The position numbers and the translations under genes were made by a program. From assembly GCA_965227215.1 (NCBI GenBank), contig OZ245729.1, positions 372,001 to 436,000 of the forward strand: a stretch of 64,000 bases of DNA. The letters are read 5' to 3'. Shown here piece after piece: positions 17,418 to 25,497 of the stretch. The number at the start of each line of letters is the position of its first letter. The stretch's first letter is position 1. The stretch comes from Gracilimonas sp965227215. Its GTDB lineage: Bacteria > Bacteroidota > Rhodothermia > Balneolales > Balneolaceae. The notes beneath the pieces were generated by a model that made no database searches, was not told the origin of the DNA, and was given only the letters and a program-made list of their open reading frames with translations.

Positions 17418-18965
17418 ATGTCTGACCAGGAATTATCCCTCTCCGAACAAGAAGAAATACGCAGGGAAAAACTTCAGCAACTCCAGGAATTGGGAGTCAA
17501 CCCCTACCCTCACTCTTTTGACGTTACCCACAATTCAAAACAGATTTTAGACAACGAAGAGCACTTTCTGCGGGATGAAGAAACCAACCCCGATTCTGAA
17601 CAAGTGACGGTGGCCGGCCGGGTTATGACCCGCCGTATTATGGGTAAAGCTTCATTCTTCAACCTGCAGGATTCTGAAGGCACTATTCAGGTTTATATTC
17701 GCAGGGATGATGTTGCCACCAATGAGCTCGGCAACGACAACTATAACAAAGTCTTCAAAAAACTGGTTGATATCGGGGATATTGTGGGCATCAAAGGATT
17801 CGTGTTTAAGACCGGAACCGGTGAGACCACCATCCATGCCGAAGAATTTCACTTCCTCTCCAAAACTATCCGCCCTATTCCCACACCCAAAGAAGAGGAA
17901 ACGGAAGACGGGGAAACCATCATCCATGATGCCTTTACTGATAAAGAGCAGCGCTACCGCATGCGCTACGTGGATCTGATTGTGAATCCGGAAGTTCGTG
18001 AAACCTTCAAACAACGTACCCAAATGGTTCAGATCATGCGGAACGTAATGAACGAAAAGGGTTACCTGGAGGTAGAAACGCCCATCCTTCAGCCTATCTA
18101 TGGTGGTGCCGCAGCCAAGCCTTTTGTAACGCATCACAACGCCTTGGATATGGACTTGTATCTGCGTATCGCCAATGAGCTGTACCTGAAGCGACTAATT
18201 GTGGGCGGATATGACGGCGTGTATGAATTTTCAAAGGACTTCCGCAACGAAGGTCTCTCCCGATTCCACAACCCGGAGTTTACCCAGGTTGAGCTGTACG
18301 TAGCCTATAAAGACTACAACTGGATGATGGAGTTCACCGAGAAGATGCTGGAGAAAGTAGCCATCGAGCTACACGGATCTACCAAAGTACAGGTTGGCAA
18401 AAACGAAATTGATTTCAAAGCTCCGTGGCCTCGTGTCCCATTGTTTGAGGCTATTGAAAAAGAAACCGGACATGATCTGTATGGTAAAGACCTGGATGAA
18501 CTGAAGGCGGTTGCCAAAGAACTGCACATCGAGATGGATGAATCCTTCGGTGCCGGCAAAATCATCGATGAGATTTTCGGGGAATATGTAGAAGGCAAAT
18601 TGATTCAGCCAACATTTATCACCGACTACCCGTTGGAGATGAGCCCGCTTACCAAAAAACACCGATCTAAAGAAGGATTGGTAGAGCGGTTCGAAGCCAT
18701 TTGTAACGGAAAAGAAATTGCCAATGCCTACACCGAGCTTAACGACCCGATCGACCAGCGGGAACGACTGGAAGAGCAGGCCAAATTGCGTGCCGGTGGA
18801 GATGATGAAGCTATGACCATCGATGACGACTTCATCCGCGCCCTGGAATACGGCATGCCTCCAACGGCAGGAATTGGTATCGGAATAGACCGACTGGCTA
18901 TGATTATGACCAACTCAGAATCTATCCGCGACGTCCTCTTCTTCCCCCAGATGAAACCGGAATAA
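17418..18965 (+). CDS. lysS: Lysyl-tRNA synthetase, class II
   Basis: Charges tRNA-Lys with lysine in the cytosol. The 515 residues contain an N-terminal OB-fold anticodon-binding domain (about 65-165, with VAGRVMTRRIMGKASFFNLQ and DSEGTIQVYIRR) and the class II catalytic core: motif 1 around QRTQMVQIMRNVM, motif 2 as DFRNEGLSRFHNPEFTQVE, and motif 3 as GIGIGIDRLAMIMTNSESI near the C-terminus. Typical bacterial length and order. A LolC/E-type permease gene follows 118 bases downstream, beyond an inverted-repeat element that might act as a terminator or processing hairpin. Confidence 0.97.
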   Translation: MSDQELSLSEQEEIRREKLQQLQELGVNPYPHSFDVTHNSKQILDNEEHFLRDEETNPDSEQVTVAGRVMTRRIMGKASFFNLQDSEGTIQVYIRRDDVATNELGNDNYNKVFKKLVDIGDIVGIKGFVFKTGTGETTIHAEEFHFLSKTIRPIPTPKEEETEDGETIIHDAFTDKEQRYRMRYVDLIVNPEVRETFKQRTQMVQIMRNVMNEKGYLEVETPILQPIYGGAAAKPFVTHHNALDMDLYLRIANELYLKRLIVGGYDGVYEFSKDFRNEGLSRFHNPEFTQVELYVAYKDYNWMMEFTEKMLEKVAIELHGSTKVQVGKNEIDFKAPWPRVPLFEAIEKETGHDLYGKDLDELKAVAKELHIEMDESFGAGKIIDEIFGEYVEGKLIQPTFITDYPLEMSPLTKKHRSKEGLVERFEAICNGKEIANAYTELNDPIDQRERLEEQAKLRAGGDDEAMTIDDDFIRALEYGMPPTAGIGIGIDRLAMIMTNSESIRDVLFFPQMKPE

Positions 18966-19069
18966 TTATTCGTTAATGGTATATTCGTTTTTTCGAAAAT
19001 CGGTTAAAACCGGCCATATATTAGACAGGATAACGAATGATGATGCACTCACTAACCATTAACGAATAA
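18966..19069. repeat. 104-base element bounded by 15-base perfect inverted repeats
   Basis: TTATTCGTTAATGGT at 18966-18980 is the exact reverse complement of ACCATTAACGAATAA at 19055-19069. Inside are further ATTCGT/ACGAAT words. It starts right at the lysS stop codon and ends 14 bases before the next gene. It could be a MITE-like insertion or a long RNA hairpin; no target-site duplication is evident and no second copy was seen in the window. Confidence 0.65.
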
Positions 19070-19083
19070 CCAAGAACGAACAG

Positions 19084-20310
19084 ATGAAATTTGAGTGGTA
19101 TCTGGCGCTACGGTATTTCAAAGGCTCGCGGAAAAGCTCGGGCTTTCTGTCGTTTATTAAGTATATGTCGATTACCGGCATTGCGGTTGGCTCGGCCGGA
19201 CTACTCATTGCTCTTTCCATAGTTCACGGATTTAAATCCACGATTAACGGGAAGATCATAGATTTTGCCCCACATATCACGGTAACTACTTTTACCGACC
19301 GCCCTATCGAGCGGGTTGATACCGTTTTTGCTCACTTAGACCGATATCCTGAAATCAAGAGTAAGCAGGTCGTGATTCAGGGTCAGGTAATGATCCAAAC
19401 CCGGGATGCCGTTACCGGAACCACCCTCAAAGGTGTGGATCTGGACAAACCTACCTTCGGCGTTGGTAAATATATTTCGGAAGGAACCTACAGCCTTGGG
19501 CGTGATTCCACCGGGATGCCCGGTATCGTGTTGGGTGCTCAGATGGCTCAGGAACTTCAGGCCGAATTGGGCTCGGTGATTACGGTTTATACCATTGAAG
19601 GCATCCCTTCATTGATCAACTCACCGGAGATCAAGCAATTCAGGCTGACCGGCATTTACGAAACCGGTATAGATCGCTTCGATAATGTATTTGCTATGGT
19701 GAGCCGGCCTCATGCCCAACAGCTGTTCAAGTATCCACCTAATGTGGCTGACGGCATTGAACTGAGGCTTCAGGATGATGTGGATATTTTCCCCTTTAAA
19801 GAAAAGCTGAGCGAGAGCCTCACCTTCCCCTACTATAATGAAACCATATACACCGTCTTCGGAAATATTTTTGCATGGGTGGAACTGCAGGAAAACATGA
19901 TTCCCCTAGTGATTAGCGGGATGATTATTGTGGCCGCTTTTAACCTCATTGGCGCCATCCTGATGATGGTGCTGGAGCGTACCCGTGATATTGGCGTGCT
20001 GAAAACCATTGGCAGTAAGTCGAAAATCATCCGCCGGGTGTTTCTGATGGAGGGACTGATGGTGGCCGGGGTCGGACTTATTATAGGGATTGGTATATCC
20101 TTACTTTTCTGGTTCCTGCAAGCCAACTACCAAATTATCCCCCTTTCGCAGGAAAACTACTATATGAGTTATGCCCCGGTTGAACCGCACCTGATGGATT
20201 TCCTGATTACGGCTGTGGTTACCCTTGTTCTTTCTGCCATTGCCTCCTGGTTCCCGGCTCGTGTTGCTGCCAACACCGATCCGGTTATAGTGATTTCCTT
20301 CGGGCGGTAG
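19084..20310 (+). CDS. FtsX-like ABC transporter permease (LolC/LolE type)
   Basis: Inner-membrane permease of 408 residues of the MacB/LolC/LolE type: TM1 at about 25-48 (SITGIAVGSAGLLIALSIVH), a large periplasmic domain to about residue 270, then three C-terminal spans with the coupling segment LERTRDIGVLKTIGSKSKII before TM3. In Lol systems such permeases extract lipoproteins from the inner membrane with a LolD ATPase; no ATPase gene is adjacent, so the exact system is uncertain. The many lipoproteins in the window fit a Lol role but do not prove it. It lies downstream of lysS in the same direction. Confidence 0.85.
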   Translation: MKFEWYLALRYFKGSRKSSGFLSFIKYMSITGIAVGSAGLLIALSIVHGFKSTINGKIIDFAPHITVTTFTDRPIERVDTVFAHLDRYPEIKSKQVVIQGQVMIQTRDAVTGTTLKGVDLDKPTFGVGKYISEGTYSLGRDSTGMPGIVLGAQMAQELQAELGSVITVYTIEGIPSLINSPEIKQFRLTGIYETGIDRFDNVFAMVSRPHAQQLFKYPPNVADGIELRLQDDVDIFPFKEKLSESLTFPYYNETIYTVFGNIFAWVELQENMIPLVISGMIIVAAFNLIGAILMMVLERTRDIGVLKTIGSKSKIIRRVFLMEGLMVAGVGLIIGIGISLLFWFLQANYQIIPLSQENYYMSYAPVEPHLMDFLITAVVTLVLSAIASWFPARVAANTDPVIVISFGR

Positions 20311-20325
20311 GACTTGAAGTGATAC

Positions 20326-20370
20326 GTTCCGACGTGGATCGTGCGGAACGAGTATGTTGGAAGTATAGCT
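20326..20370 (+). repeat. GTTCCG-palindrome repeat, degenerate copy
   Basis: GTTCCG-N12-CGGAAC-N9-GGAAG resembles the better-preserved copies at 47855-47900 and 48969-49014 (GTTCCG-N11-CGGAAC-N8-GGAAGC). The second hairpin is lost here. Confidence 0.4.
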
Positions 20371-20406
20371 ATGGACAGATCATCCCTGACAGAAAAGCCT
20401 TTATAC

Positions 20407-20471
20407 CGTCATTGCAAGGAGTCGATCAGGTAATCTCACGTTCGATACATTTCGACGAAGCAATCTCCTTG
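20407..20471 (+). repeat. GTCATTGC...GAAGCAATCTC palindromic repeat
   Basis: The ends GTCATTGCAAGGAG and CAATCTCCTTG form an imperfect hairpin, and the sequence resembles a dispersed repeat type (GTCATTGCGAGG...CGAAGCAATCTC) that I know from many bacterial genomes. Only one copy was seen in this window. Confidence 0.5.
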
Positions 20472-20480
20472 AACAAGCAA

Positions 20481-20514
20481 CATCGTCATCCCTGCGAAGG
20501 CAGGGATCTTGTTG
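20481..20514 (+). repeat. 34-base dispersed palindromic repeat, copy 1
   Basis: Core hairpin ATCCCTGC / GCAGGGAT flanked by CATCGTC on the left and CTTGTTG on the right. A copy on the opposite strand lies at 50649-50682 with only three differences, two of them compensating between the arms or nearly so. Confidence 0.75.
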
Positions 20515-20555
20515 GTTCTATAAATTCAACATCTGTCCCTTGAAGTAACCATTAA

Positions 20556-20593
20556 GACCTCTTTTGTTTTCTCCTTATCAAGGAGAAAGACGC
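20556..20593 (+). repeat. CTCCTTATCAAGGAG repeat, copy 1
   Basis: Thirty-eight bases from GACCT to GACGC match 23936-23973 at 35 positions. The core TTCTCCTT-AT-CAAGGAGAA is a hairpin. It lies 22 bases beyond the stop of the minus-strand gene at 20616. Confidence 0.7.
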
Positions 20594-20615
20594 TTTAGAA
20601 ACTTAGTCGTCTGAT

Positions 20616-21137
20616 TCATTCTCTAATTCCTACATAAAAAAGCATTCTAATCAATTTACTCTCATTGAAATAGAAAATTATAAACCACCCTTTTTCATAG
20701 TGTTGAACTACAGAATAATTAGTGTACTGTTTAAAACTATAATCGTATGGCCCCACTCTTCCAAACTTCTTATTTCGAAAACGAGACTCTTTATATAAGC
20801 TGTCAATTTTTGCTTTCGGATCTCCAACCCTTACTCCCCTCTTTGTTTCAAAAGTAGAATCATAAACTTCAAAGGTCCATATCTCTTGATTCTTTTCCTT
20901 AATAAATACCATGAAATTTTCGTACTCATATGATTTAAATCCTTCATGCTCTTTATCGAGATCTTTAATTTTTTCTGTTTCTCCGTACATAGCGATTACT
21001 GAATCAAGTGGTAATTTTAATTCCAAAGAACCAACTTTAAAATCACTGAGATCTAACCTCTGTGCAGTCACAGTATTAGTCAGTAAAATTAATATGAATA
21101 TAATTGGAGTAAGTTTGATAATTAATCCTTTATTCAA
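20616..21137 (-). CDS. Hypothetical secreted protein
   Basis: 173 residues with a signal peptide (IIFILILLTNTVTAQ) and a small mature domain of about 148 residues. GVRVGDPKAKIDSLYK, followed by an aromatic-rich beta segment (YDYSFKQYTNYSV) near the C-terminus, is reminiscent of small envelope proteins that bind or inhibit, but no family was recognised. The sequence is lysine- and AT-rich compared with the neighbouring housekeeping genes. A TAnnTTTG box 57 bases upstream supports it being an expressed gene. Its 3' end abuts the repeat cluster at 20311-20615. Confidence 0.6.
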   Translation of the reverse strand: MNKGLIIKLTPIIFILILLTNTVTAQRLDLSDFKVGSLELKLPLDSVIAMYGETEKIKDLDKEHEGFKSYEYENFMVFIKEKNQEIWTFEVYDSTFETKRGVRVGDPKAKIDSLYKESRFRNKKFGRVGPYDYSFKQYTNYSVVQHYEKGWFIIFYFNESKLIRMLFYVGIRE

Positions 21138-21442
21138 ACGTCAGATTGGATTTTGAATTAAAGCATGATGATCAGATCTTCAATCAGCGAGCCCAAATTT
21201 ATGACCGTCATCTTAAAAAAACGACCGCAGACTTAAAAGCCGAGTCAAAAATATAATTCCTGCTTTTTATTGGAGTAATCGCACCTGAACTTAGACTTTT
21301 CAACGTTATGGAAATCAGAGACTTCCTGAGCACCTGCTTTTCAGTCTCTGGCTCACTTAAGACTGAAGAATCTATGGTTTAAATGAACTTAATATGCCGT
21401 AAATCCCTACTTTCATTACCTTATTAACCCCAAAGCAATTCC
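21138..21442. other. Divergent intergenic region
   Basis: 305 bases between divergent genes. It holds a -7 box for the minus gene (21194-21201) and a CAGAGACT / AGTCTCTG inverted repeat at 21316-21350 without a T run. TACTTTCA near 21409 could be a poor -7 box for the plus gene. No small gene was seen. Confidence 0.45.
21194..21201 (-). promoter_or_regulatory. -7 element (TAAATTTG) for the secreted protein at 20616
   Basis: TAAATTTG on the minus strand fits TAnnTTTG, 56 bases before the ATG at 21137. A GTCG lies 20 bases upstream in the -33 position. Confidence 0.4.
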
Positions 21443-22435
21443 ATGGACCCCGTCACACACGGATTTATTGGTGCCACCGCTTCGCAGTCGTTTGCGGATA
21501 AGCGAGGCTTTCGGGCGGCAGCGTTTACGGGATTGGCTTCAGCCATGCTTGCCGATTTGGATGTGTTTCTAGGCAGTTCCTCCGACCCGTTGCTCAACCT
21601 GGAGCTTCATCGGCATTTCACCCACTCACTGGTATTTATTCCTGTAGGGGCACTTGTGGCTACTTTGCTACTTTGGTGGTTCGTAAGAAAATACCTCACC
21701 CTTAAAGAAACGTACCTGTTCAGCCTGGCAGGATATGCCACCGCCGGGCTCACCGATTATTTCACCAGTTATGGCGTGCTCCTGCTCTGGCCTTTTTCAG
21801 ACACTCGCTATTCCCTGGATATCATTTCCGTTTTTGATCCCCTTTTTACCCTTGGAGTTATCATCTTAGCAGGAATGGCCTTCTACAAACGAAAGCAGCT
21901 TTATGCTTGGCTTACAATGGGATGGATCATTCTTTACCTCCTTTTTGGTTTTACTCAACAACGAAAAGCTGTGGAGGTTGCTCAACAAATAGCATCCGGT
22001 AATAACCACGAAGTCCATCAGCTGATTACAAAACCCACCATCGCCAACAACTGGCTGTGGAGCATCCGCTATACGACCAATGACAGCCTGCACACAGCCG
22101 GTGTTAAACTTCTGCCCTTCACCGAACCGGAAATTTTCCCCGGCGATCAAACGGTACTGCTAAACTGGCAAGAAGAGTATGAATCCTTTAAAGGAACAAC
22201 CCTGTACAACGACATTACCCGATTTTCCGAGCTGTCCGAGGGCGTGTTAATTCGCCACCCCAACCAGGAGCAGGTTATAGGGGATGGTCGTTATTCCATG
22301 CTTCCCACTACTCTTTCCCCGCTTTGGGGTATTGAAGTGGATACTACCCAACCTGATCAGCACGTACAGTTCGGGACCTACAGAGATACGAGTGAGGAAG
22401 TAAGGGAAGCTTTTTTAGATATGTTGTTTTACTGA
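21443..22435 (+). CDS. YdjM/DUF457-family membrane-bound metal-dependent hydrolase
   Basis: Integral membrane protein of 330 residues. The N-terminus carries the family signature: MDPVTHGFIGA with a histidine, DLDVFLG, then the HRHFTHSLVF metal-ligand motif at about 53-62, and four or five spans to about residue 180. The soluble C-terminal half (about 185-330) is typical of longer Bacteroidota members. The YdjM family (PF04307) is annotated as metal-dependent hydrolase, but its substrate is unknown; E. coli YdjM is LexA-regulated. It stands alone between repeat-bearing gaps. Confidence 0.85.
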   Translation: MDPVTHGFIGATASQSFADKRGFRAAAFTGLASAMLADLDVFLGSSSDPLLNLELHRHFTHSLVFIPVGALVATLLLWWFVRKYLTLKETYLFSLAGYATAGLTDYFTSYGVLLLWPFSDTRYSLDIISVFDPLFTLGVIILAGMAFYKRKQLYAWLTMGWIILYLLFGFTQQRKAVEVAQQIASGNNHEVHQLITKPTIANNWLWSIRYTTNDSLHTAGVKLLPFTEPEIFPGDQTVLLNWQEEYESFKGTTLYNDITRFSELSEGVLIRHPNQEQVIGDGRYSMLPTTLSPLWGIEVDTTQPDQHVQFGTYRDTSEEVREAFLDMLFY

Positions 22436-22519
22436 CCCACCCCGACCTTTTTCTACAGAAGCCATCCTGGCCACAACAAAGAGTATATTACGTTTAAAAT
22501 CAGGCTAAGCTTCTATTTT

Positions 22520-22560
22520 GAACCAAGATTATTTAGGATTAATTAGATTTTCAGGATAAC
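22520..22560. repeat. Short A/T-rich internally repeated segment
   Basis: The segment holds a threefold imperfect repeat of AGGATTAATT-like words (GATTATTTA, GGATTAATTA, GATTTTCAGGATAA). Similar AAGGATTT-type repeats often border GxxExxY genes; here it lies 22 bases beyond the 3' end of the GxxExxY remnant. Confidence 0.35.
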
Positions 22561-22581
22561 TGTTATAGAGTGAACTCTTGC

Positions 22582-22836
22582 TTAGCATTGTTTTTTTTCC
22601 GTACTACGCTTTCCAAACAGTCTCTTAAATTCGAGACTTGGTGCACCGAAATTGATCAACAGTCTGGTTTCTAATTCATTAGCTTCAAGATAATTCTTTG
22701 CCTGTGCAAGATGAACATCATTGATTTCTGATACTGCTTTTATTTCAAGCATAATCTTTTGATCTATCAAAAAGTCTACTCTTCGAGTACCTACCTGTAT
22801 TTCTTGACATACAACAGGCATTTCGAATTCACGCAT
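22582..22836 (-). pseudogene. GxxExxY-family protein, truncated remnant
   Basis: 84 residues with the C-terminal two thirds of a GxxExxY (PF13366) protein: RRVDFLIDQKIMLEIKAVSE, HLAQAKNYLEANELETRLL and INFGAPSLEFKRLF. Normal members are about 120-130 residues and begin with an IGAAIEVHRELGPGLLESIY-type helix, which is missing here. A short internal deletion is also apparent between EFEMPVVCQEIQV and GTRRVDF, where intact members carry a YYKG-type turn. Upstream the frame continues without ATG to a TAA, through a copy of the TTATCAAGGAG repeat (22872-22891), which could have caused the truncation. The function of the family is unknown; the members resemble PD-(D/E)XK-like folds. Confidence 0.65.
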
Positions 22837-22871
22837 ATATGAAATTTCTGTTTTATCAATTTCAGTACAAG

Positions 22872-22891
22872 CTTCCTTATCAAGGAGGGGA
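22872..22891 (+). repeat. CTTCCTTATCAAGGAGG repeat fragment
   Basis: A short match to the core of the 20556 and 23936 repeats, immediately upstream of the truncated GxxExxY frame. Confidence 0.35.
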
Positions 22892-22960
22892 TCATTATTG
22901 AAACAAAATTATGTTGTCCGGGTATGATGTCCTCAAACTTTTCGGAAAAGAAAATAGATT

Positions 22961-23806
22961 ATGATCACTTTCATTCGCTGTTCAAACACTCAATCTTTAT
23001 TACTTACTATACTTATAACTATGTGTGCCATATCGGTAGTAGCACAAGATTTTTCTGTGTATGAAGGCGCGTATTCACTGTCGGATGGTCGAAAAATAAC
23101 AGTTAACGCAATGCCTGGTGGAGTAAGACTTCATTTAGAAAATGGAGATTTATTCCAATATTCAGATTACAAAATGGATGAACGGGTCCTGTTTATTGAA
23201 GAGAAAACGATGGATTTGATTTCAGCCACCATCTTAAATGACCGAGAAAAAATTAAGGTTTTATTTGGTGATTCAAATGGATCGATGTCGGATTACATTG
23301 ATAATTATTATCAATTAGTTGGGGATCTTATTACCGGGAGCTCTAACAATATTGAGTATGAAACTGTTACAACCGTGTACAGAGATGAAGATTCTGACTA
23401 TGGCTTTGAAGATAACGGCTGGGGATGGGAAACTTATGTGAGTATTAGTGATGGGGACCAAAAAAATACCATACGAATTGTTTGGGATGGAATAACTGGA
23501 AATCACATGCATACCGGGACTGGCAAAGAAATTCCAACAACAAGTTCACTGGTATTCATGGCTCGTAGTCCATCTCGTTCTTGGATTCGCGCACTCGATC
23601 CGGGTTCACATACCATTAAAAGAATTCGAGAAGTTGAACGAGAAAAACGTAGTTCAATGATTCCTGCCAGGTTTGTAGCTTATGATATAAATACTCATCA
23701 AACGGTGGGAATTCGCTTTCGAAAAGAAGCAACTAGTGATGCAATGAAAATGCATATTGGCCCTTTAGGTTCAGAATTATTAGAAATAGGTGTTCGCTCA
23801 AATTAA
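22961..23806 (+). CDS. Hypothetical secreted protein
   Basis: 281 residues with a signal peptide (LLLTILITMCAISVVAQ) and a beta-rich mature part (VYEGAYSLSDGRKITV, DGDQKNTIRIVWDG). The opening FxxYxGxYxLxDGRxITV resembles small lipocalin-like or DUF-type domains found in Bacteroidota secreted proteins, but I do not recognise a family. The C-terminal third is basic (SHTIKRIREVEREKRSS). Codon use looks more AT-rich than the housekeeping genes. It is flanked on both sides by repeat sequence and may belong to the accessory segment. Confidence 0.6.
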   Translation: MITFIRCSNTQSLLLTILITMCAISVVAQDFSVYEGAYSLSDGRKITVNAMPGGVRLHLENGDLFQYSDYKMDERVLFIEEKTMDLISATILNDREKIKVLFGDSNGSMSDYIDNYYQLVGDLITGSSNNIEYETVTTVYRDEDSDYGFEDNGWGWETYVSISDGDQKNTIRIVWDGITGNHMHTGTGKEIPTTSSLVFMARSPSRSWIRALDPGSHTIKRIREVEREKRSSMIPARFVAYDINTHQTVGIRFRKEATSDAMKMHIGPLGSELLEIGVRSN

Positions 23807-23935
23807 TTAAACCTATCGCTCTCACCGAACCAAAGATACTAAAGATGCCCTAGAGGAAAGAGGCAGAGATAAGGTTTTGTAAGCTTAGGAAAAGAAATAC
23901 GCTGCTATCAACTTTTCGAAACTCCCCACCACTCC

Positions 23936-23973
23936 GACCTCTTCTGTCTTCTCCTTATCAAGGAGAAGGACGC
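23936..23973 (+). repeat. CTCCTTATCAAGGAG repeat, copy 2
   Basis: Matches 20556-20593 at 35 of 38 positions, with the hairpin core TTCTCCTT-AT-CAAGGAGAA. It is preceded by CCACTCC, which is also seen (as CCTCC) beside the inverted copy at 24029. Confidence 0.7.
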
Positions 23974-24028
23974 CTGTAATAGCTGGATGCTAAATTAAAG
24001 TTCATTACCCTAAACATAGCACCGAAAA

Positions 24029-24070
24029 GTCTCCTCCTTGAGAAGGAGGAGATTTAGAGGAGGTCGGAGG
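24029..24070 (-). repeat. CTCCTT-type hairpin repeat, inverted divergent copy
   Basis: On the minus strand it reads CCTCCGACCTCC-TCTAAAT and then the hairpin CTCCTCCTT-CTC-AAGGAGGAG. The GACCT lead and spacing match the other copies, while the hairpin is longer and more GC-rich. Confidence 0.6.
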
Positions 24071-24126
24071 TATAAGCTTAGAAATTAAACATCACTGAGA
24101 TAGTATTTTTAACCTATTCTCAAAAA

Positions 24127-24155
24127 CAAAAAAAGGGCGGACAAACTGTCCGCCC
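24127..24155 (-). terminator. Intrinsic terminator of ald
   Basis: On the minus strand GGGCGGAC / GTCCGCCC is a perfect 8-pair stem with a 5-base loop, followed by eight T. It lies 36 bases past the ald stop. Confidence 0.92.
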
Positions 24156-24191
24156 TACGGGTAATAATTAGTTTTGAGGCGAGTGCTTTAC

Positions 24192-25307
24192 TTAGTTCAG
24201 CACGGTGTCCACTTCGTCCCATTCCATATCGAATGCATCGGCTACGTCTTTGTACACGATGGTTCCGTTGGCAATGTTCAGTCCTTTGAGGAGCTCTGCA
24301 TCGTCTTTCAGTGCTTGTTTCCAGCCTTTGTTAGCCAGTGAAACTGCATATGGAAGCGTCACGTTTGTGAGTCCCATTGTGGAAGTATAAGGCACAGCAC
24401 CCGGCATGTTGGCCACGCAGTAGTGAACTACATCATCCACCATATAAACAGGATCTTTGTGAGTGGTTGGCTTGGAGGTTTCAAAGCACCCACCCTGGTC
24501 AATAGCCACGTCCACCAATACGGTTCCAGGCTTCATTTCTTTCAGCATCTCGCGGGTAATCAGGTGTGGAGCTTTAGCACCGGGCTTCAATACTGCTCCG
24601 ATAATTAGATCCACATCCGGAAGCATTTTGCGGATATTCGCTTCGGATGAAAACATGGTGTTCACATTTTTGTCCATTACGTCATCCAGGTAACGAAGTC
24701 TTGGCATGTTGATATCCATGATGGTCGTATCAGCACCCATTCCGGCAGCGATTTTAGCTGCGTTCACACCTACAACTCCACCACCCAATACCAATACTTT
24801 GGCCGGAGGTACACCCGGAATTCCACCCATCAGTTTTCCTAAACCGCCTTTCGGTTTTTCAAGATAAACAGCTCCTTCCTGAGCAGCCATTCGTCCGGCT
24901 ACTTCACTCATCGGAATAAGCAACGGTAACGAGCGATCTGCTTTTTCTACCGTTTCGTAGGCAATGGCAATACATTTTGAGTCAACCACTGCTTTGGTCA
25001 GTGCTTCTTCAGCGGCAAAGTGAAAATAAGTGAAGATCACTTGTCCTTCTCTCATGCGTGGGTATTCAACGGCGATCGGCTCTTTCACTTTCATGATCAT
25101 TTCGGCCTTCTTCCATACTTCCTCCACATCGTCAATAATGGTAGCACCGGCATCAATATAGTCCTGGTTGCTGAATCCGCTGCCAACTCCGGCATTTTTT
25201 TCGATTAGCACCTCATGTCCGTTGCGCTTCATTTGAACAACGCCACCCGGCTGAACGGCTACCCTGTTCTCGTGGGTTTTAATCTCTTTAGGAACTCCAA
25301 TAATCAT
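24192..25307 (-). CDS. ald: Alanine dehydrogenase
   Basis: NAD-dependent interconversion of L-alanine with pyruvate and ammonia, in the cytosol. The 371-residue length is typical. Known active-site residues are present: Arg15 (THENRVAVQ), Lys75 (MKVKEP), His96 (TYFHFA) and Asp270 (VDVAIDQGGC). The Rossmann NAD-binding motif is VLVLGGGVVGVNAAKIA at about 171-187 with the acidic end of beta-2 in TIMDIN. Monocistronic: its own TAnnTTTG box upstream and a strong intrinsic terminator downstream. Confidence 0.97.
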   Translation of the reverse strand: MIIGVPKEIKTHENRVAVQPGGVVQMKRNGHEVLIEKNAGVGSGFSNQDYIDAGATIIDDVEEVWKKAEMIMKVKEPIAVEYPRMREGQVIFTYFHFAAEEALTKAVVDSKCIAIAYETVEKADRSLPLLIPMSEVAGRMAAQEGAVYLEKPKGGLGKLMGGIPGVPPAKVLVLGGGVVGVNAAKIAAGMGADTTIMDINMPRLRYLDDVMDKNVNTMFSSEANIRKMLPDVDLIIGAVLKPGAKAPHLITREMLKEMKPGTVLVDVAIDQGGCFETSKPTTHKDPVYMVDDVVHYCVANMPGAVPYTSTMGLTNVTLPYAVSLANKGWKQALKDDAELLKGLNIANGTIVYKDVADAFDMEWDEVDTVLN

Positions 25308-25345
25308 GATTTAAAACGTTTAGTTATGCTGTCATTTAAGGGATG

Positions 25346-25353
25346 CAAAGGTA
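25346..25353 (-). promoter_or_regulatory. -7 element (TACCTTTG) for ald
   Basis: TACCTTTG on the minus strand fits TAnnTTTG and lies 38 bases before the ald ATG. TTCG occurs 21 bases upstream in the -33 position. Confidence 0.45.
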
Positions 25354-25497
25354 GGTATTTTTATGCAAAACTGACGAATGAATATTTCACATTCCGTTGT
25401 AAAACTATTTTTGTTATTAGATGTTAAATGTCTAAAAATTTGAATCATTTGTACTAATTTCACCCAAATTACTTTCGGAAACTAAATTAAAGCCCTC

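Larger units (their letters stand above)
20311..20615. repeat. Cluster of four different palindromic repeats, no gene
   Basis: The 305 bases after the permease contain: a GTTCCG...CGGAAC palindrome (20326-20363); a GTCATTGC...GAAGCAATCTC element (20407-20471); a CGTCATCCCTG...CAGGGATC element (20481-20514); and a CTCCTTATCAAGGAG element (20556-20593). A 74-codon open frame runs through them but has no protein character. Confidence 0.65.
23807..24191. other. Intergenic region with repeats and terminator
   Basis: 385 bases carrying two CTCCTT-type hairpin repeats in opposite orientation (23936-23973 and 24029-24070) and the intrinsic terminator of ald (24127-24155). No gene was seen. Confidence 0.6.

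Noticed and set aside
20319..20543. Plus-strand open frame of 74 codons
   Set aside because: It runs through four palindromic repeats and has no protein-like composition.
20311..24191. Transposon or genomic island with transposase
   Set aside because: Repeats and AT-rich small genes are present, but no transposase, integrase or target-site duplication was seen.
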